From Roridomyces roridus (lineage: Eukaryota > Basidiomycota > Agaricomycetes > Agaricales > Mycenaceae), in the NCBI GenBank assembly GCA_029378245.1, contig JARKIF010000054.1, positions 124,001 through 188,000 on the forward strand: a stretch of DNA of 64,000 bases, given 5' to 3'. A program made the position numbers and the translations under genes. The notes beneath the pieces were generated by a model that worked only from the letters and a program-made list of their open reading frames with translations, did not search any database and was not told where the DNA came from. The number at the start of each line of letters is the position of its first letter. The stretch's first letter is position 1. Below, one piece after another: positions 10,723 to 21,224 of the stretch.

Positions 10723-11469
10723 TTATTCCTGCACTCCGTGCTCAGCCAGCCGACACTCGTTTATCAATTGAGTGGTGTCATAATCGCTCGGCCCTCCTCC
10801 ACCCCCATCCCACCGCCGGGCGAAATTCATATCCTCGCGATATTGCGCCAGCCCCCATTCGTGCCAAATCAGAGCGGCGAGCGCTACATTGAGGTTGGCA
10901 TGCGGCAAATCTGCGGCACGCCTGTCTGCCTCGATAAGCAGAATGGCCTTTTCCAGCTCCTCGTAAAGGTCCTTGAGAACGGCGACTTGACTATGTGCTG
11001 AGACACGCAAGGAGGGAAGTACGGAGAGTACTTTGTTACGGTGAGTAGGATAGCGATCGTTGGCGACGGATAAGCCTAAGAGCAGGTGCTCAAGACGTTC
11101 GAGAGGGCGCAGCGGGAGGTACTCCAAGAGGTCGGCGGCAGCATGGTCCCAGCGTTCCGTGACCAGGACAATGTGCTCTGCCACGCACTTGCACGCATGA
11201 ACCGCATCATAACTTGTTGCGCTTTCCGAGTTGGCGCGGAGGGCCAGGAAATACTTTGCGCACACAAAGTGAGCAGTGTCCATCGCGGCCAGCAGATTCA
11301 GGTAAGTCCAGTGGAGCTTGTCGATGGCGCATAGGTCTGGGGCATCACTACCACCCCTCCAGATCCAAGAAATACGGGGGCGGATCTCCCGTATCACGTA
11401 GAACAGGTCGGAAAGGGCGAGCATAGTTGTGGATGTTATCCTGTCGAGACATTTCCAAAATTCATCCAT
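10723..11469 (-). CDS. Family A protein, divergent copy 2
   Basis: A 248-codon open frame related to the other family A proteins over its length: LDRITSTTMLALSDLFYVIR corresponds to the EFDEVAATGREAFVHLISLS region, and the C-terminal third has LIWHEWGLAQYRED where others have LIHLDTAVIRYRAC. A glycine run (RRWDGGGGG) is near the end. The other copies have a separate first exon of about 35-49 codons. A candidate ATG lies at 11577 with a GT-AG intron, but the phases do not agree, so the start is uncertain. Convergent with family B copy 1. Confidence 0.55.
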   Translation of the reverse strand: MDEFWKCLDRITSTTMLALSDLFYVIREIRPRISWIWRGGSDAPDLCAIDKLHWTYLNLLAAMDTAHFVCAKYFLALRANSESATSYDAVHACKCVAEHIVLVTERWDHAAADLLEYLPLRPLERLEHLLLGLSVANDRYPTHRNKVLSVLPSLRVSAHSQVAVLKDLYEELEKAILLIEADRRAADLPHANLNVALAALIWHEWGLAQYREDMNFARRWDGGGGGPSDYDTTQLINECRLAEHGVQE

Positions 11470-11639
11470 GGACTTGGTCTACAAAATCTTGAGTGGAGTA
11501 ATAGAGGGGACGGGGAAGAGGCATACGAGAGGCGGCGGATCTTTCGGTGCAAACGATTTGAAGTTTCGTTAGTGGCCATCTGGAGACCGTGGAGCTTTGT
11601 AGAGAGGCAGGTACTGATACACGGCGGGGTCCCGTTCGT

Positions 11640-12120
11640 TAGGAGCGTCCAAGTTGGGAGTGTTCATACTCTGTGAAAGTCCGAGAGGTTGATTTTTATC
11701 CAAGAAAATCAACCTTCCCCAGGATGAAAAGCAACCATCCATAGAATGCTTTTCAGTAGTTTCCTGGATGTATGTTCCGTAGCCACCAATAGGATGAAAA
11801 ACCGGCCATTTCAACCAACGGGAGGTTTCCCAGTTGGGTTTGCGCTGGCATCCAAATCTTGGTTGAAGACCATCCTCCGATAGGCTGTTCTGGTTGGTTG
11901 ATTCTCAGCCAACTCTAGGTCGATCGAGCCATGAGAAGCAACCAACCGCAGGCTAATATATTCAATCTACCACAGGTTGATGTCATTTCAGACTATCGCT
12001 CATTTTGATTCAAATATACGATGAAATATCATCGAACTTTGGTTGAATCTTCAGCAGAAAACAGGTTGATTTCGACTCTAATGCACGACAGAATACAGCC
12101 AATAAACTACTGAATATTGC
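11640..12120. repeat. GGTTG/CAACC-studded gene-free stretch
   Basis: I find no credible gene here. The words GGTTG and CAACC occur on both strands about ten times in 400 bp, many as GGTTGAT or ATCAACC. One pair forms a perfect 10-bp inverted repeat with an 8-nt spacer (11687-11696 and 11705-11714). The same texture returns at 13440-13775 and nowhere else in the window. Confidence 0.5.
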
Positions 12121-12151
12121 GGCAGGGCTAGGCAGGCGGGCGCCACGGCCG

Positions 12152-13207
12152 CTACGCCTCCACCAGAATGGACCTGACGACACAGCGCCGGGAAAGGCCA
12201 CAGAAGCGAAGGGGCCGGTACAGGGCTCGACGAGAGCGAAGGCGTCGTCGGGGCGCAATAGAATGCTCTAGCGAATGTACGTTAGACGAGGGCGGTTAAG
12301 CAAAAAAAAGAGGCTTCTCACCGTCGTGAGTCCAGTCCTCAGTCTTGCCACCATCAATGAGAATACAGGCAAAGACTGTGAGTGAGAGTTATTATCCATC
12401 AAGGGCGGCAACGAGCCACACACCTGTACTCAGTTCTTGTGGCGCCCGCGAGTGCTTGGGAGGCGCTGTGTAACTGGCGCGCTAGGAATCGGTGGTCAGT
12501 ACAAAGGGAGGCAACTCATGGAGACGCGCGCGTACCTGAGCCACTTTAGATACACGTAGGATAGTCGGCTGGAAAGATGGTCAGTCCCGCTCCACTTAAG
12601 TCTGAATGATGCTCACGGACAGGGTGGCGGTTTCCCTGAGTCAGGGTGAGGTAAACGGCGTTGTCGGAATGTCAGGGGGATCGATGCGGGGAGTAGACGA
12701 TATAACCGTTGGCAGCTGAATGAGATAGGTCGATGACTTGAATGCATACGCGGGTTGGGAGTTCCCAGAGGATGGATCTCTTCCCGACGGTTTACTGCGC
12801 CGCTTGCACGGTCATGGGGTGGGAGAGAACGAGCCTCGACTGAGCGGGCTAGCGAACGGGATATGGCAGCCTGCCATAGCGGTGAGTCTGCGGTGTATTG
12901 CGAGGGGTAGAGACGAGAGCTGCTGAGCTCACCTGAAACCATCCTCTACGACACCATCCTCTCCTCCAGTCATGCAAGTGCTCGACTCAAGGTTTGAGCG
13001 GGGTGGAAGCAAGACTGGCGCCGGGTCGACCTGATCCTGTGGTGACACGTCAGGACATTTGTCGGGAAGCTGCAGGCGGGAAACACCTCCCATGCTCGTC
13101 GAGCGAGACCCGCCGACGTTTGGGACCGGGAGGAAGGCCAGAGATGCAGAGACGAGGGCGAGCCGTGGAGGAGGTGGAAGAAAAAGACAAGTCATCAACG
13201 ACACCAC
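12152..13207 (-). CDS. Possible multi-exon hypothetical gene, model incomplete
   Basis: Low confidence. The last exons splice cleanly: an exon ending GTGGCTCAG before 12535, then 12481-12424, 12375-12322 and 12267-12152, giving TILRVSKVAQRASYTAPPKH, VFACILIDGGKTEDWTHD and a basic tail before a TAG. Upstream, a frame beginning at 13207 (MVSLMTCLFLPPPPRLALV) looks like a signal peptide or membrane anchor and has a donor at its end, but I could not link it in frame to the downstream exons. It may be two unrelated pieces or not a gene. I recognise no domain. Confidence 0.25.
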
Positions 13208-13274
13208 GTGCTCTAGTCGATTGAATGACTCATTGCCGAACCTTTAGGTTTGGCCTTAATAAGAATTCCTTGTC

Positions 13275-13355
13275 CCGTGGTTAGTGGCTGTGTCGGCGCT
13301 TAATGGGCGCTTTTCTATAATGCCTAGTAGAACTTTTCCGTGGTTAGTGGCTGTG
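13275..13355. repeat. 18-bp direct repeat, 63-bp period
   Basis: The sequence ccgtggttagtggctgtg occurs exactly at 13275-13292 and 13338-13355, and both copies are followed within a few bases by cggcgc. It lies in a gene-free stretch. Confidence 0.8.
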
Positions 13356-13439
13356 CACTCGGCGCCCGGCAAGATACGAATCTGCAAAAAAGGTTCGGCC
13401 CTCGCCGCTTGCGGCCTTATCCGTACTCATGTATTTACT

Positions 13440-13775
13440 ATTAAAAGTTCATCCAAGGATTAGCTGGTGGACGATGCAGAGAAAGCAACCTACTTCAGAA
13501 TCAGCCAACTTTTGGTGGATTGAAACCAGCCATTGAGAAGCAACCTAAGGTGTAGCTGAAAATTGGTTGAGCAAAATCAACCTATGGAAATCATCCAAAG
13601 AAGAGCAGCCAAAGATTGGACGCCAGGTCGTTCGAGTTCGGAAACAGGATGATAGTGGGAAACAACCTAGAATTGACAGCAACCTACAGCAGGATGCCGA
13701 AATGGCCATCAACCTACATTTGGTTGCCGGCAACCAACTTTTGGATAGCAATCAACCAAAGCCACTTTCACAGTG
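13440..13775. repeat. Second CAACC/GGTTG-studded stretch
   Basis: Gene-free. CAACC and GGTTG words, often CAACCTA or TCAACCT, occur about ten times in 330 bp, including the short inverted repeat ggttga/tcaacc around 13564-13582. Same texture as 11640-12120, with which it shares gagaagcaacc. Confidence 0.5.
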
Positions 13776-13859
13776 ATATCAGGTGAAGGCAACGAAATAG
13801 GAGCTTGAGGGTTTCTGAAATTCCAGAGCAGTCAGAAGTCCTTGTCCCCGATGCCCAAG

Positions 13860-14033
13860 GTTACCCGAACTCATCTCACCAAGACCAAGGAACGACGGAG
13901 ACGTTGCCGCGGCTCGAGGAAATGGACCATCTGAAGCTTGAAGCGCTCGCTCGTCCTTTCGAGTCCGTCGCATTTTAAGTACCGCCTTCCAGGAGGAAAT
14001 TCATGTAGCTCAATAAATTGAATGTGTAACCCA
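13860..14033 (+). pseudogene. Fragment of a family B gene
   Basis: The stretch around 13930-14000 resembles the end of exon 1 of family B copy 1: cttgaagcgctcgctcgtcc and tttcgagtccgtcgcatttt against 9845-9880, followed by a ggagg block. The tail at 14006-14025 resembles the 3' flank at 10622-10640. The middle exons are missing. No open gene remains. Confidence 0.45.
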
Positions 14034-14156
14034 GCATGCGGATACGGGAGGAGATGGGTGGATGCCAGAGGTTGAAAACAGAATCTTAGCAGCCTCGGAT
14101 TCCGAGTCATACGGATACTCGGCAATGCAGGGAGACCCAAAAAAGCAAAAAAAAAT

Positions 14157-14275
14157 TGATTGGAGTGGGATTCGAACCCACGCCCTTTCGGACCAGATGC
14201 CTCAGAAGAGACAATGTTGCTTCGCAAGAAAGCGGATCCTTAGTCTGGCGCCTTAGACCGCTCGGCCATCCAACC
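14157..14275 (-). tRNA. tRNA-Leu (anticodon AAG) with a 39-nt intron
   Basis: On the minus strand all arms pair: acceptor GGTTGGA/TCCAATC, D-arm GCC/GGC, anticodon stem CCAGA/TCTGG, a long class II variable arm, and T-arm GTGGG-TTCGAAT-CCCAC with a good B box. The loop reads CTAAGG, then a 39-nt intron after position 37, then A38. The anticodon is therefore AAG, which reads CUU leucine codons. The discriminator base is A, as in leucine tRNAs. Confidence 0.92.
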
Positions 14276-14387
14276 GCGATGTCAGCCATTTTCTGTTTCT
14301 GGCCCCGTCGGCCATTTTTTCCTCTCTCTTCACAAACTGAAGCTCGGTTTGCCGTTCTTCTCTTTCCCTCCACCTCAGTCCCAGAAA

Positions 14388-15443
14388 ATGACCACCGAAA
14401 CCACGAATCTCAAAGCCAAACTGGCCACCCTGACCAACTCCATCGGCTCTCTCGAATCCGTTTTAGAGCCGCTCCTCGCGCAAACTCTGCCAGAAACCAC
14501 CGTCGGGCTCACTCCAATAGAACAGGCGAAACTACAGACGCTTATACCGTATCTCGTCTATGATTTGGTTTTCAGTGCGTTTTCGTCTTCTTGGCTCCTA
14601 CTTGAGAAAGTTAATTTGTGGCCCAGTCTACTTGAAATCGAAGGGCATCGACCCGAAAACTCATCCAGTCGTCGGGGAGCTGGTGCGTTACTTTCTTACG
14701 CGTCCATACCCTCCTTAAATCTGTTACAGTCTCGTGTAAAGCGTTACTTTGACAAAATAACAGCTGCAGAGACGCCCGAAGCGCGTACGTCCCTCTTCCA
14801 CTCCCAAGAACTGAAATGGTCTTCTAACACGGTATATCTACCTCCAGCCCGAGCACCTCTAGACAAAGCCGCCGCCACGCGCTTCATCAAGCACGCTATA
14901 ACGCAATCCAAGCTGGGCGAATCCTCCTCCTCCGCTGCTACTGCTACACCCGAACCGAGTACATTCGTCGCGCCCAAAGTAACCTCCAAGATGATTGCGC
15001 GCGCCGAGCACGAAGCCGAGCTTCGTGCGCGTGGAGATGCCAGTGAGGAGGAGGAGGATTTGGAGGTTATTGATGGCGAGGAGAAGGAGGAGGAGGAGGT
15101 TAGCAGCCGCAAGAGCAAGTCTGCGAAAGGCAAAGGGAAGGCAAAGGAGGTTGAGATGAAGGAACCAGAGGCCGAGGTGCTTACGGGCACCAAGCGACGC
15201 AGACCTGCCATTGATCCTTTTGCTGGTACGTTGCCCCCATTTTTTCCAGCCACTTTCATTGACAGGAATACAGGATATGGAGACGAAGAAGAATCTCGGT
15301 CAACCCCCGCGGAAGGGACAGGAGGGGAGGATGATACGGACAAGAAGAAGCGTCGGAAGAAGGAGAAGAAGAAAGAATCCAAGGCGACGTCGAAGGATGA
15401 CAGCCCCGCAAAAACACCCAAGAAGAAAAAGGCCAAAAAGTAG
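14388..15443 (+). CDS. LRP1: Exosome cofactor LRP1/Rrp47 (C1D family)
   Basis: Nuclear cofactor that binds Rrp6 and structured RNA in 3' processing of rRNA and snoRNA. Exons 14388-14574, 14627-14682, 14730-14784, 14848-15225 and 15274-15443 give 281 aa. The N-terminal Sas10/Utp3/C1D domain is clear: LTPIEQAKLQTLIPYLVYDL, then IYLKSKGIDPKTHPVVGELS, RVKRYFDKI, and DKAAATRFIKHA. The C-terminal half is acidic, then very lysine-rich (KKKRRKKEKKKES to the end), as usual in this family for RNA binding. A duplicate of the last 83 bp lies at 16741-16823, beyond the convergent family A gene. Confidence 0.9.
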   Translation: MTTETTNLKAKLATLTNSIGSLESVLEPLLAQTLPETTVGLTPIEQAKLQTLIPYLVYDLVFSAFSSSWLLLEKVNLWPSLLEIEGHRPENSSSRRGAGALLSYASIPSLNLLQSRVKRYFDKITAAETPEARTSLFHSQELKWSSNTVYLPPARAPLDKAAATRFIKHAITQSKLGESSSSAATATPEPSTFVAPKVTSKMIARAEHEAELRARGDASEEEEDLEVIDGEEKEEEEVSSRKSKSAKGKGKAKEVEMKEPEAEVLTGTKRRRPAIDPFAGTLPPFFPATFIDRNTGYGDEEESRSTPAEGTGGEDDTDKKKRRKKEKKKESKATSKDDSPAKTPKKKKAKK

Positions 15444-15588
15444 CTTAGACTGCTGATGTGCATTTCTGCTAGGTCTCATCTCTTGCGACGCTGCAGCCAC
15501 GGTCATCTCGCTCCTCCCGCTTCGCGATTTTAGGTCACGCCGAAAAAAAAAGCATGTCTTCATTGGTAATACAAAAGTTGTACACCAG

Positions 15589-16618
15589 TTACTGCTTGAA
15601 TCGAGTGCGAGGCACAAATCGAAAATCGTCGAGCCACGAAGGATCTCTCCTGCCGCAGTACTTTAACAAAAGATCCGACTCTGTTGACGCAAGACGTTTC
15701 CGGAACGGTGTGGAACTCAGCACTTTGATGTTCATCGCAGGCCTGTCCACGGTCCACCTGTTCGCAATGACCATACATGCTCGATAGCGCATCACAGCCG
15801 TGTCAAGGTGAATCAGCCCAACAAGGATGATCTCAATGTCGGATTCTGACGCAAGCGGCTCGCGTCCCGCTCGCCTGCGGCGTTCGCCCCGGCTCAGAAC
15901 CTTCTCCATATTCTCGTAAGCCGAAACCAGCTGGGCAAGTCCGTCCGTGGACTTCTGCATTGTCTGCGGGAGCGCGTCGAGCAGGTCTGGGAGGTCGAAT
16001 CTGGCTGCATTGCGAGAGTCGACCCACTGGATGATGGAAACCACTGCAGGGTGAATGCAGTAAGGATTTATGGCAACACGCAAAGCCTCAGTGGTAGCTT
16101 TCCACTGGGCCTCTATTACCTCTGCATGGCGAACGGTCATCTCCTGCACGCAGCGACTGAAAGCCACAAGGACCCCGTCAATGGCCTCGTCAATCTTCAA
16201 AAGGGGTACAGATGCCCGACATATGTTTCGGCGAAGCAAGAGGTATTCGGCGCAGAATGCGTGAGCCTTGATCGCGGTGGCCCCGAAAGCGATGTAGGCG
16301 TCATAGAGTGGGTTCAGAGTGTCGATGAATTGGCCGCGTTGAGAGAACAATTGGACGTCGTCCCGAGCGACACGATTAGAGAGATCGACCAAGTGAACAA
16401 AAGCTTCGCGACCCGTAGAAGCCACTTGGTCGAATTCGAGGAGTAGTGCATTGAGCGATGGGACCTGACACAAAGAATAAGGCAAGGGCTGACGAAGAGA
16501 AGGCAGTACATACGCTAGTCTCGTGCGGCTCACAAGTGCCGTAGGAGTCAAGGTAGTGGGGTATCCCTACACGAAGAGCGTAGTTTTGAGCATCCTCGAC
16601 TCGGAGTTCGTCCGGCAT
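15589..16618 (-). CDS. Family A protein of unknown function, copy 3 (326 aa)
   Basis: Exons 16618-16514 (MPDELRVEDAQNYALRVGIP and on) and 16464-15589. The family blocks are all present: LNALLLEFDQVASTGREAF, LFSQRGQFIDTLNPL, YCIHPAVVSIIQWVDSRN, LIHLDTAVMRYRAC, IANRWTVDRP. It is closely related to copy 1 over the full length, including exon 1 and the intron position. The gene lies tail to tail with LRP1 and is enclosed between the LRP1 3' end and a displaced copy of it. No known domain recognised. Confidence 0.75.
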
Positions 16619-16738
16619 TATGGTGGTGCAGATGTTTTCCGACCATTTAGAGGGGCTCCGAATATAGTCCCGTCCTTTTGCCCCTATGGCCGCACCTTCT
16701 CTCGTCCTAGTGGATGTGCTTCTCGCACTCGAACATCG

Positions 16739-16823
16739 GAAGGAGAAGAAGAAATAATCCAAAGTAACATCGAGGGATGACAGCCCCGCAAAAACACCCA
16801 AGAAGAAAAAGGCCAAAAAGTAG
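16739..16823 (+). pseudogene. Displaced LRP1 3' end
   Basis: Positions 16741-16823 match 15361-15443 with about six mismatches in 83 bp, and without mismatch from gatgacagcc through the TAG stop. A TAA interrupts the frame near the 5' end. Homology begins abruptly inside the last exon of LRP1, and nothing upstream resembles the rest of LRP1. Confidence 0.88.
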
Positions 16824-16857
16824 TTTGGATTTTCTCTACTCGTGCATTCTATTCAGT

Positions 16858-18113
16858 CTAAGCCTTGGCCTTTGTGCCAATGGCCTGCTGCACGGCATCA
16901 AGCACCGCAGCATGCACCTCTTTCCCAGTCGCGATCACCCCAAAGTTCTCGCCCAAAGTCCTCCCTAGACCGAAATCGAGCGGCTGGCCACGCGAGTCGG
17001 TGACTACCCCACCCGCCTCTGTAACGAGGAGGTTTCCAGATGCGTGGTCCTATATTCCCAGTCAGTTCAAGGCAACGAAAGTAAGAGCACGCGACAGACC
17101 CAAATCTTTTCACGATAACCGACACCGGTGGGCATGCGGAGGTACATACCACCATCACCACGCGCGAGGCAGCCGTATTTGGCCTGGCTGTCCATACGCA
17201 CTGATGGGCGGGTGATGCCGAGGATGGTGGTGATGGTGTCTGTGGTCGAGTGCGACGAGTGGGCGGCCTCGACGGATTCGAGGGATGTAAGGGCAAATGG
17301 GGTGAGTTTGGGCATGGTGATGGTGGTTTCAGTGAAGCCGCTAAGTGGGATCTGGGACCGTTGAGCTCCCAAGTCGAAAGACACAGTAAAAATGGCACCT
17401 GCTGGGTCCCCTGCCCTTTTACTGCAACGAACATGCAGCCGCGCTCGCCATCCGGGTTTGCTGGGTCGACAGGAAGGTTGGGGCAGCCAATGATACCGAC
17501 CTGGACTTGCGCATCGACTAGAAGGGCGAGGCAGACCGCAAACTGTTCGCCGCGAAGGAAACCCTTGGTCCCGTCAATGGGGTCGATGGTCCACATCCCT
17601 ACCAACTATGAAAAAAATGCGCGTATGAGGGACGAAAGAACCTACTTCCGGTGCGTCCGCCGTCGTAGTTGCCTCGATCAATAGCATCCAAGAGCTCAGC
17701 GGTAGTCTTCTCTTGTCCGGGACCAATACCCCACTCCGCTTTATCGCCCTCGACGAGTGGCGCGACGAGAGCCTCGTTCGCGAGCTCGATAATCCGATCA
17801 CGCAAAACCTTGCCTTCATCCGCGCGCAATTCCGCGGCATCTTCCTCACCGACGATGGGGTCGGCTTGGAAAGCCTTGGTGAGCATCGTGCCGATGAGTG
17901 CCTGAGCAGCATAGTCGCCGACTAGACGGATGAATTCGATTTGACTTTGTTTCGAGTAGAGTGAATTCGAGTACCAGTGACGGGAGATTTGTCCCCTTTG
18001 GTTAGGGTTTCGTTCTTGACGAGTTTATTGAAAACGGAGGAGGTCAGTGCACATGCACGGCGGACGGCGGAGAGGCCGAATTGGCGTTCAAGGGCATATG
18101 GTGCAGCGGACAT
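16858..18113 (-). CDS. MET22: 3'(2'),5'-bisphosphate nucleotidase (Met22/Hal2)
   Basis: Lithium- and sodium-sensitive, Mg-dependent phosphatase that hydrolyses 3'-phosphoadenosine 5'-phosphate to AMP in sulfate assimilation. Exons 18113-17975, 17921-17646, 17598-17399, 17351-17100 and 17049-16858 give 352 aa, close to the yeast length. Metal-site motifs: DKSPVTVGDYA, PIVGEEDA, and DPIDGTKGFLRG; the C-terminal GDG..YLR and DHASGNLLVTEAGG blocks are present. The third intron must be removed to keep the frame. The frame is open upstream to 18212, so a longer N-terminus is possible; I chose MSAAPYALERQFGLSAV, which aligns with the family start. Confidence 0.92.
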
Positions 18114-18328
18114 GGTGGTAAATGATCGAAAGGCGGTAGGACGGAAATTCAAGGAAACTGCGCGCAAAAATAATATCATAAGACGCTGGACATTGGTCGT
18201 CGGGGTGTGCAATTACAAGAGGGATTGCCGGCGTCGTCGTTGGCGGGAGAGGAAGCACCCGTCGGGTTGGCTCTGTTTGCTTCGGAAGCCCCAGCCAAAG
18301 GCCTAGAAATAGCACGTCAAATTTTTCC

Positions 18329-19785
18329 ATGTTCTCACTCTTACCACGATGTGCAAGACGAGGTGCCGTGGTCACCCAGCTTGCTCGTCGTTCTCTGGCC
18401 ACTCCCGCACCCGCCAGTAAGGGCAAAAGCAAAGACGAGGATGACGAGGGCGAAGGCGAAGGCGAAGGCACCAGCACATTCAAAGCCTTCCTCCGCAACC
18501 ACCAATCGCTCAGAGTTGCCAAACCGCTGAACTACATTGAGGAATCCCCAGTGGTATGTGCCCAATACACATCTCTCGTCGTCCATCACCGCCAACCTCC
18601 TGCTTCAGCCGTTTCCGTTGAACGAGTCCTTCAAGCCTCCACCACCCATCTCGGACAATACACGAACGCAGATCTGGAACGACTACATGGCGGACCCGGA
18701 GAGGAATAACGTCCGCGCGCTTTCTCGGGCGTACCACCTGAGCTTGAAGCGCGTCGAAGCTATCCTTCGCCTCAAGGGTCTCGAGGCTGCATTCATAAAG
18801 GTTCGTGTCGCGCCGGGGCTACGTGCATGATGTTTCAAACGATTAGTCTTGAAGACACCTACATGGTTTCAACTTTTTTATTTCTTTACCCTGATCCCTC
18901 GTTTATGCCTTGACTCGAATGCTCATCATTTTACAGGTATTCCTTCCCGTTTGACCTACCTCTACTCTCACTCAAAGCACACCTCGTCGTCTAGGATGTG
19001 AGTTGGTTTCCCTTCTCTTGTTGCTGATGATACAATACTTCATTCGCGATATTCTAAGACCATTCCGGTGCCCTTACATCACCGGAAATCTGGTTAAATC
19101 GATTTCAACCCCATCTGACGCTCTTCTGCGTCCTATCTATCGTCTACACAATACTGACGCATCTCCACAGGGCAAGCCTCTGCAAACAGGGTTCCAGTGG
19201 GGCATGGAGATGATCCTGGGGGTCAACAACGAAGGCATCGACCGCGTTGACATGCACACCGCCGATATGCTGGAGCAGGAAGAGAACCGTGATAGCGCCC
19301 GACAACGTTTCCAGCGTCAATACTGGGAGTCTATTCCAGACGATGGCAAGGTTCGTGCTCCGTCTCTTTCCTCGTCTGTTTCTTATAGACCCTTCAAGGA
19401 ACCTCTCCTCCCCGCATCCCTCGAGCACGCCAAGCGCGTCGCTGAGCGTTCCGCTCAAGCCGCTCAAGACCGCAAATCTTCTCCCCGCCTTATGCCGCGC
19501 TTGAAAGACACGGACGTGTTCAAGTCGCCTCGACAGAAGGTGCAGACCGTCGAGCGGCCAGGTCGGTTGCCGATTCACTTTGTTGACGTTGGCGGCAAGT
19601 TCCTTGACGTCGAGGAGCGGCTACGGAGGATATCTGCGGCAGGCAGGAGGCAGGCTATGACTAAGCGGCAGTCGGAGGAGAAGGTGCTGCAGGGGGTGCT
19701 GCAGGGGCGGATGAAAGGGAGGAATGCGGTGCAGAGGGCGAGGAGGGCGGCGGTCAAGGAGTTTGAGGAAACGGTGGTGTCGTAG
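18329..19785 (+). CDS. Mitochondrial small-subunit ribosomal protein mS45 (Mrps35/Bot1p family)
   Basis: Component of the mitochondrial 37S ribosomal subunit. Exons 18329-18553, 18609-18800, 19171-19350 and 19399-19785 give 327 aa. The N-terminus is a basic presequence (MFSLLPRCARRGAVVTQLAR). The core matches the Bot1p domain as I know it: PFPLNESFKPPPPISDNTR, RALSRAYHLSLKRVEAILRL, KGLEAAFIK, GKPLQTGFQWGMEMILG. The C-terminal third is basic and helical. The second intron would be 370 nt, far longer than any other here, and contains a perfect acceptor/donor pair around the triplet GAT near 18995, so a 3-nt microexon is possible. Confidence 0.85.
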
Positions 19786-21224
19786 ATACCTTTTTTGGCG
19801 TTCAATGGTCAAGAGTTGCACCGCTTCTTGCACTCGGTATTCATAGAAATCTGGCCGTTTGGAATCAACTAGGTTTGGAACTATGTACGAGTCCTCCGAG
19901 AGGAGTCGGCGCTCGTTTATGGTGGAGGGATTACTTCCAAAGGACCAACCAAACCTGGCAGCATGGTACCACGTTAACGCGTCCCATAGCTGACCAACCA
20001 CAACAATCGAAATCGTCCTGCCCAGCCCTTGTTCGCACGGCGCCTCTTCGCACCGTCTTGAACCAATAACCATCTGCGTGCCGCTGAGATTAACAGGATA
20101 GTACTGCACCGGACTCACCGAGTTAGGCCCTCGGTGACTCTAAGGCTGTCGAACGACGCTTAATACAGCCTAACTTCTTCTCCTGCAGCCCTCATGACCT
20201 CGATGCCGTGAGCCCACCGCGCGCTCTGTCGAAGAATAAGGGCCACTACGGCAGCATACTGAAGGAGGACGGCCTTGATCCTCGCCTCGCTTTGCTAGGT
20301 TCTCTGGGGGCAATTGAAGTTGCTGTCGCGCGCTAAAAAAAAAAGTAATACGAGCGCACCATGAGCTCGATTAGTTTGCGACGCAGCTCCAGCTCTATAG
20401 TCTCTCCTCGTTAACAGTTTCCTCGGCAGACCTTCCTTGAATGCCCGTTGCAGATGTGTTGTGTATACTAGTAGCTTTCGTCGGAGTATTCGGAAAGCGA
20501 CTCGAGAGACATGGTAAATCATGAGAGACCTTGAGAGACCAACGGTGGTGACGCGGTTGGGGTCGCATATGAGGAGAGGAACGAGGCTGTCCATCGCGTC
20601 CCAAGTACGCTGCACGCCCCCAGCGAAGTTGTTCTGAATCGTGAATTGGCCCCCAATTCAGGTTGAAGCCATGGTCTTGCACACCACCACAAATTGCCGG
20701 CGACCCCTCCCAGCATTGAGGCAAATAAGGCCGTTCGATGATGGTAAAGAAAGGCTTGACTTGCGATCAAAGTCAGTTGCTCGAATCTCAATGTTCTCAA
20801 GTGTGAACGATCCCATTGACCAGAGAGAGAGAGATGAATTGAGGAGAGTACAGGCCATATTATAGTAGTACAAGAAAAAGAGATAAGCCTCGATATAATT
20901 CTAGATGAGGCGAGAGATAATAGTATAGTAGTAGAGGGAGAATCCAGGAGAGATGAAAGAAATCTAGGGAGTCGAGAGAGGAAAAATCCAGGGTCGGAGT
21001 CTAAGCAAGTTCGAGTCTAAGCAAAATAGTCAACCCTAAGGAATCGTAAGTAAAAAGCAAGAGCGAGAAAAGGAAAAGACGCACTGCGAGATCCCGTAGC
21101 CCATAAACAACCCGAATATGACCCTGCAATACCTCCTCGATCGCGACGCGTCCGTCCTCGAGGTCCATAACTTGCTGAATCGTTGTTCTTGCTGGGCAGG
21201 GTGCAGGGAGTCCGATCGCGGGCG
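19786..21224. other. Stretch without a confident gene
   Basis: On the minus strand, 20295-20870 holds open frames that might be exons (MGSFTLENIEIRATDFDRKS, then VQRTWDAMDSLVPLLICDPN), but a stop lies between them, I could not splice them and I recognise no family. A run of ten A (20336-20345) and a purine-rich GA tract (about 20815-20995) are the only other marked features. Confidence 0.4.

Noticed and set aside
14744..15463. Minus-strand Ser/Phe-rich 239-codon frame
   Set aside because: Antisense of the Lys/Glu-rich LRP1 tail.
17352..17398. Apparent frameshift in Met22 after AVKGQG
   Set aside because: A 47-nt GT-AG intron at this place restores the frame and gives GTQQIPLSG, as in the family.
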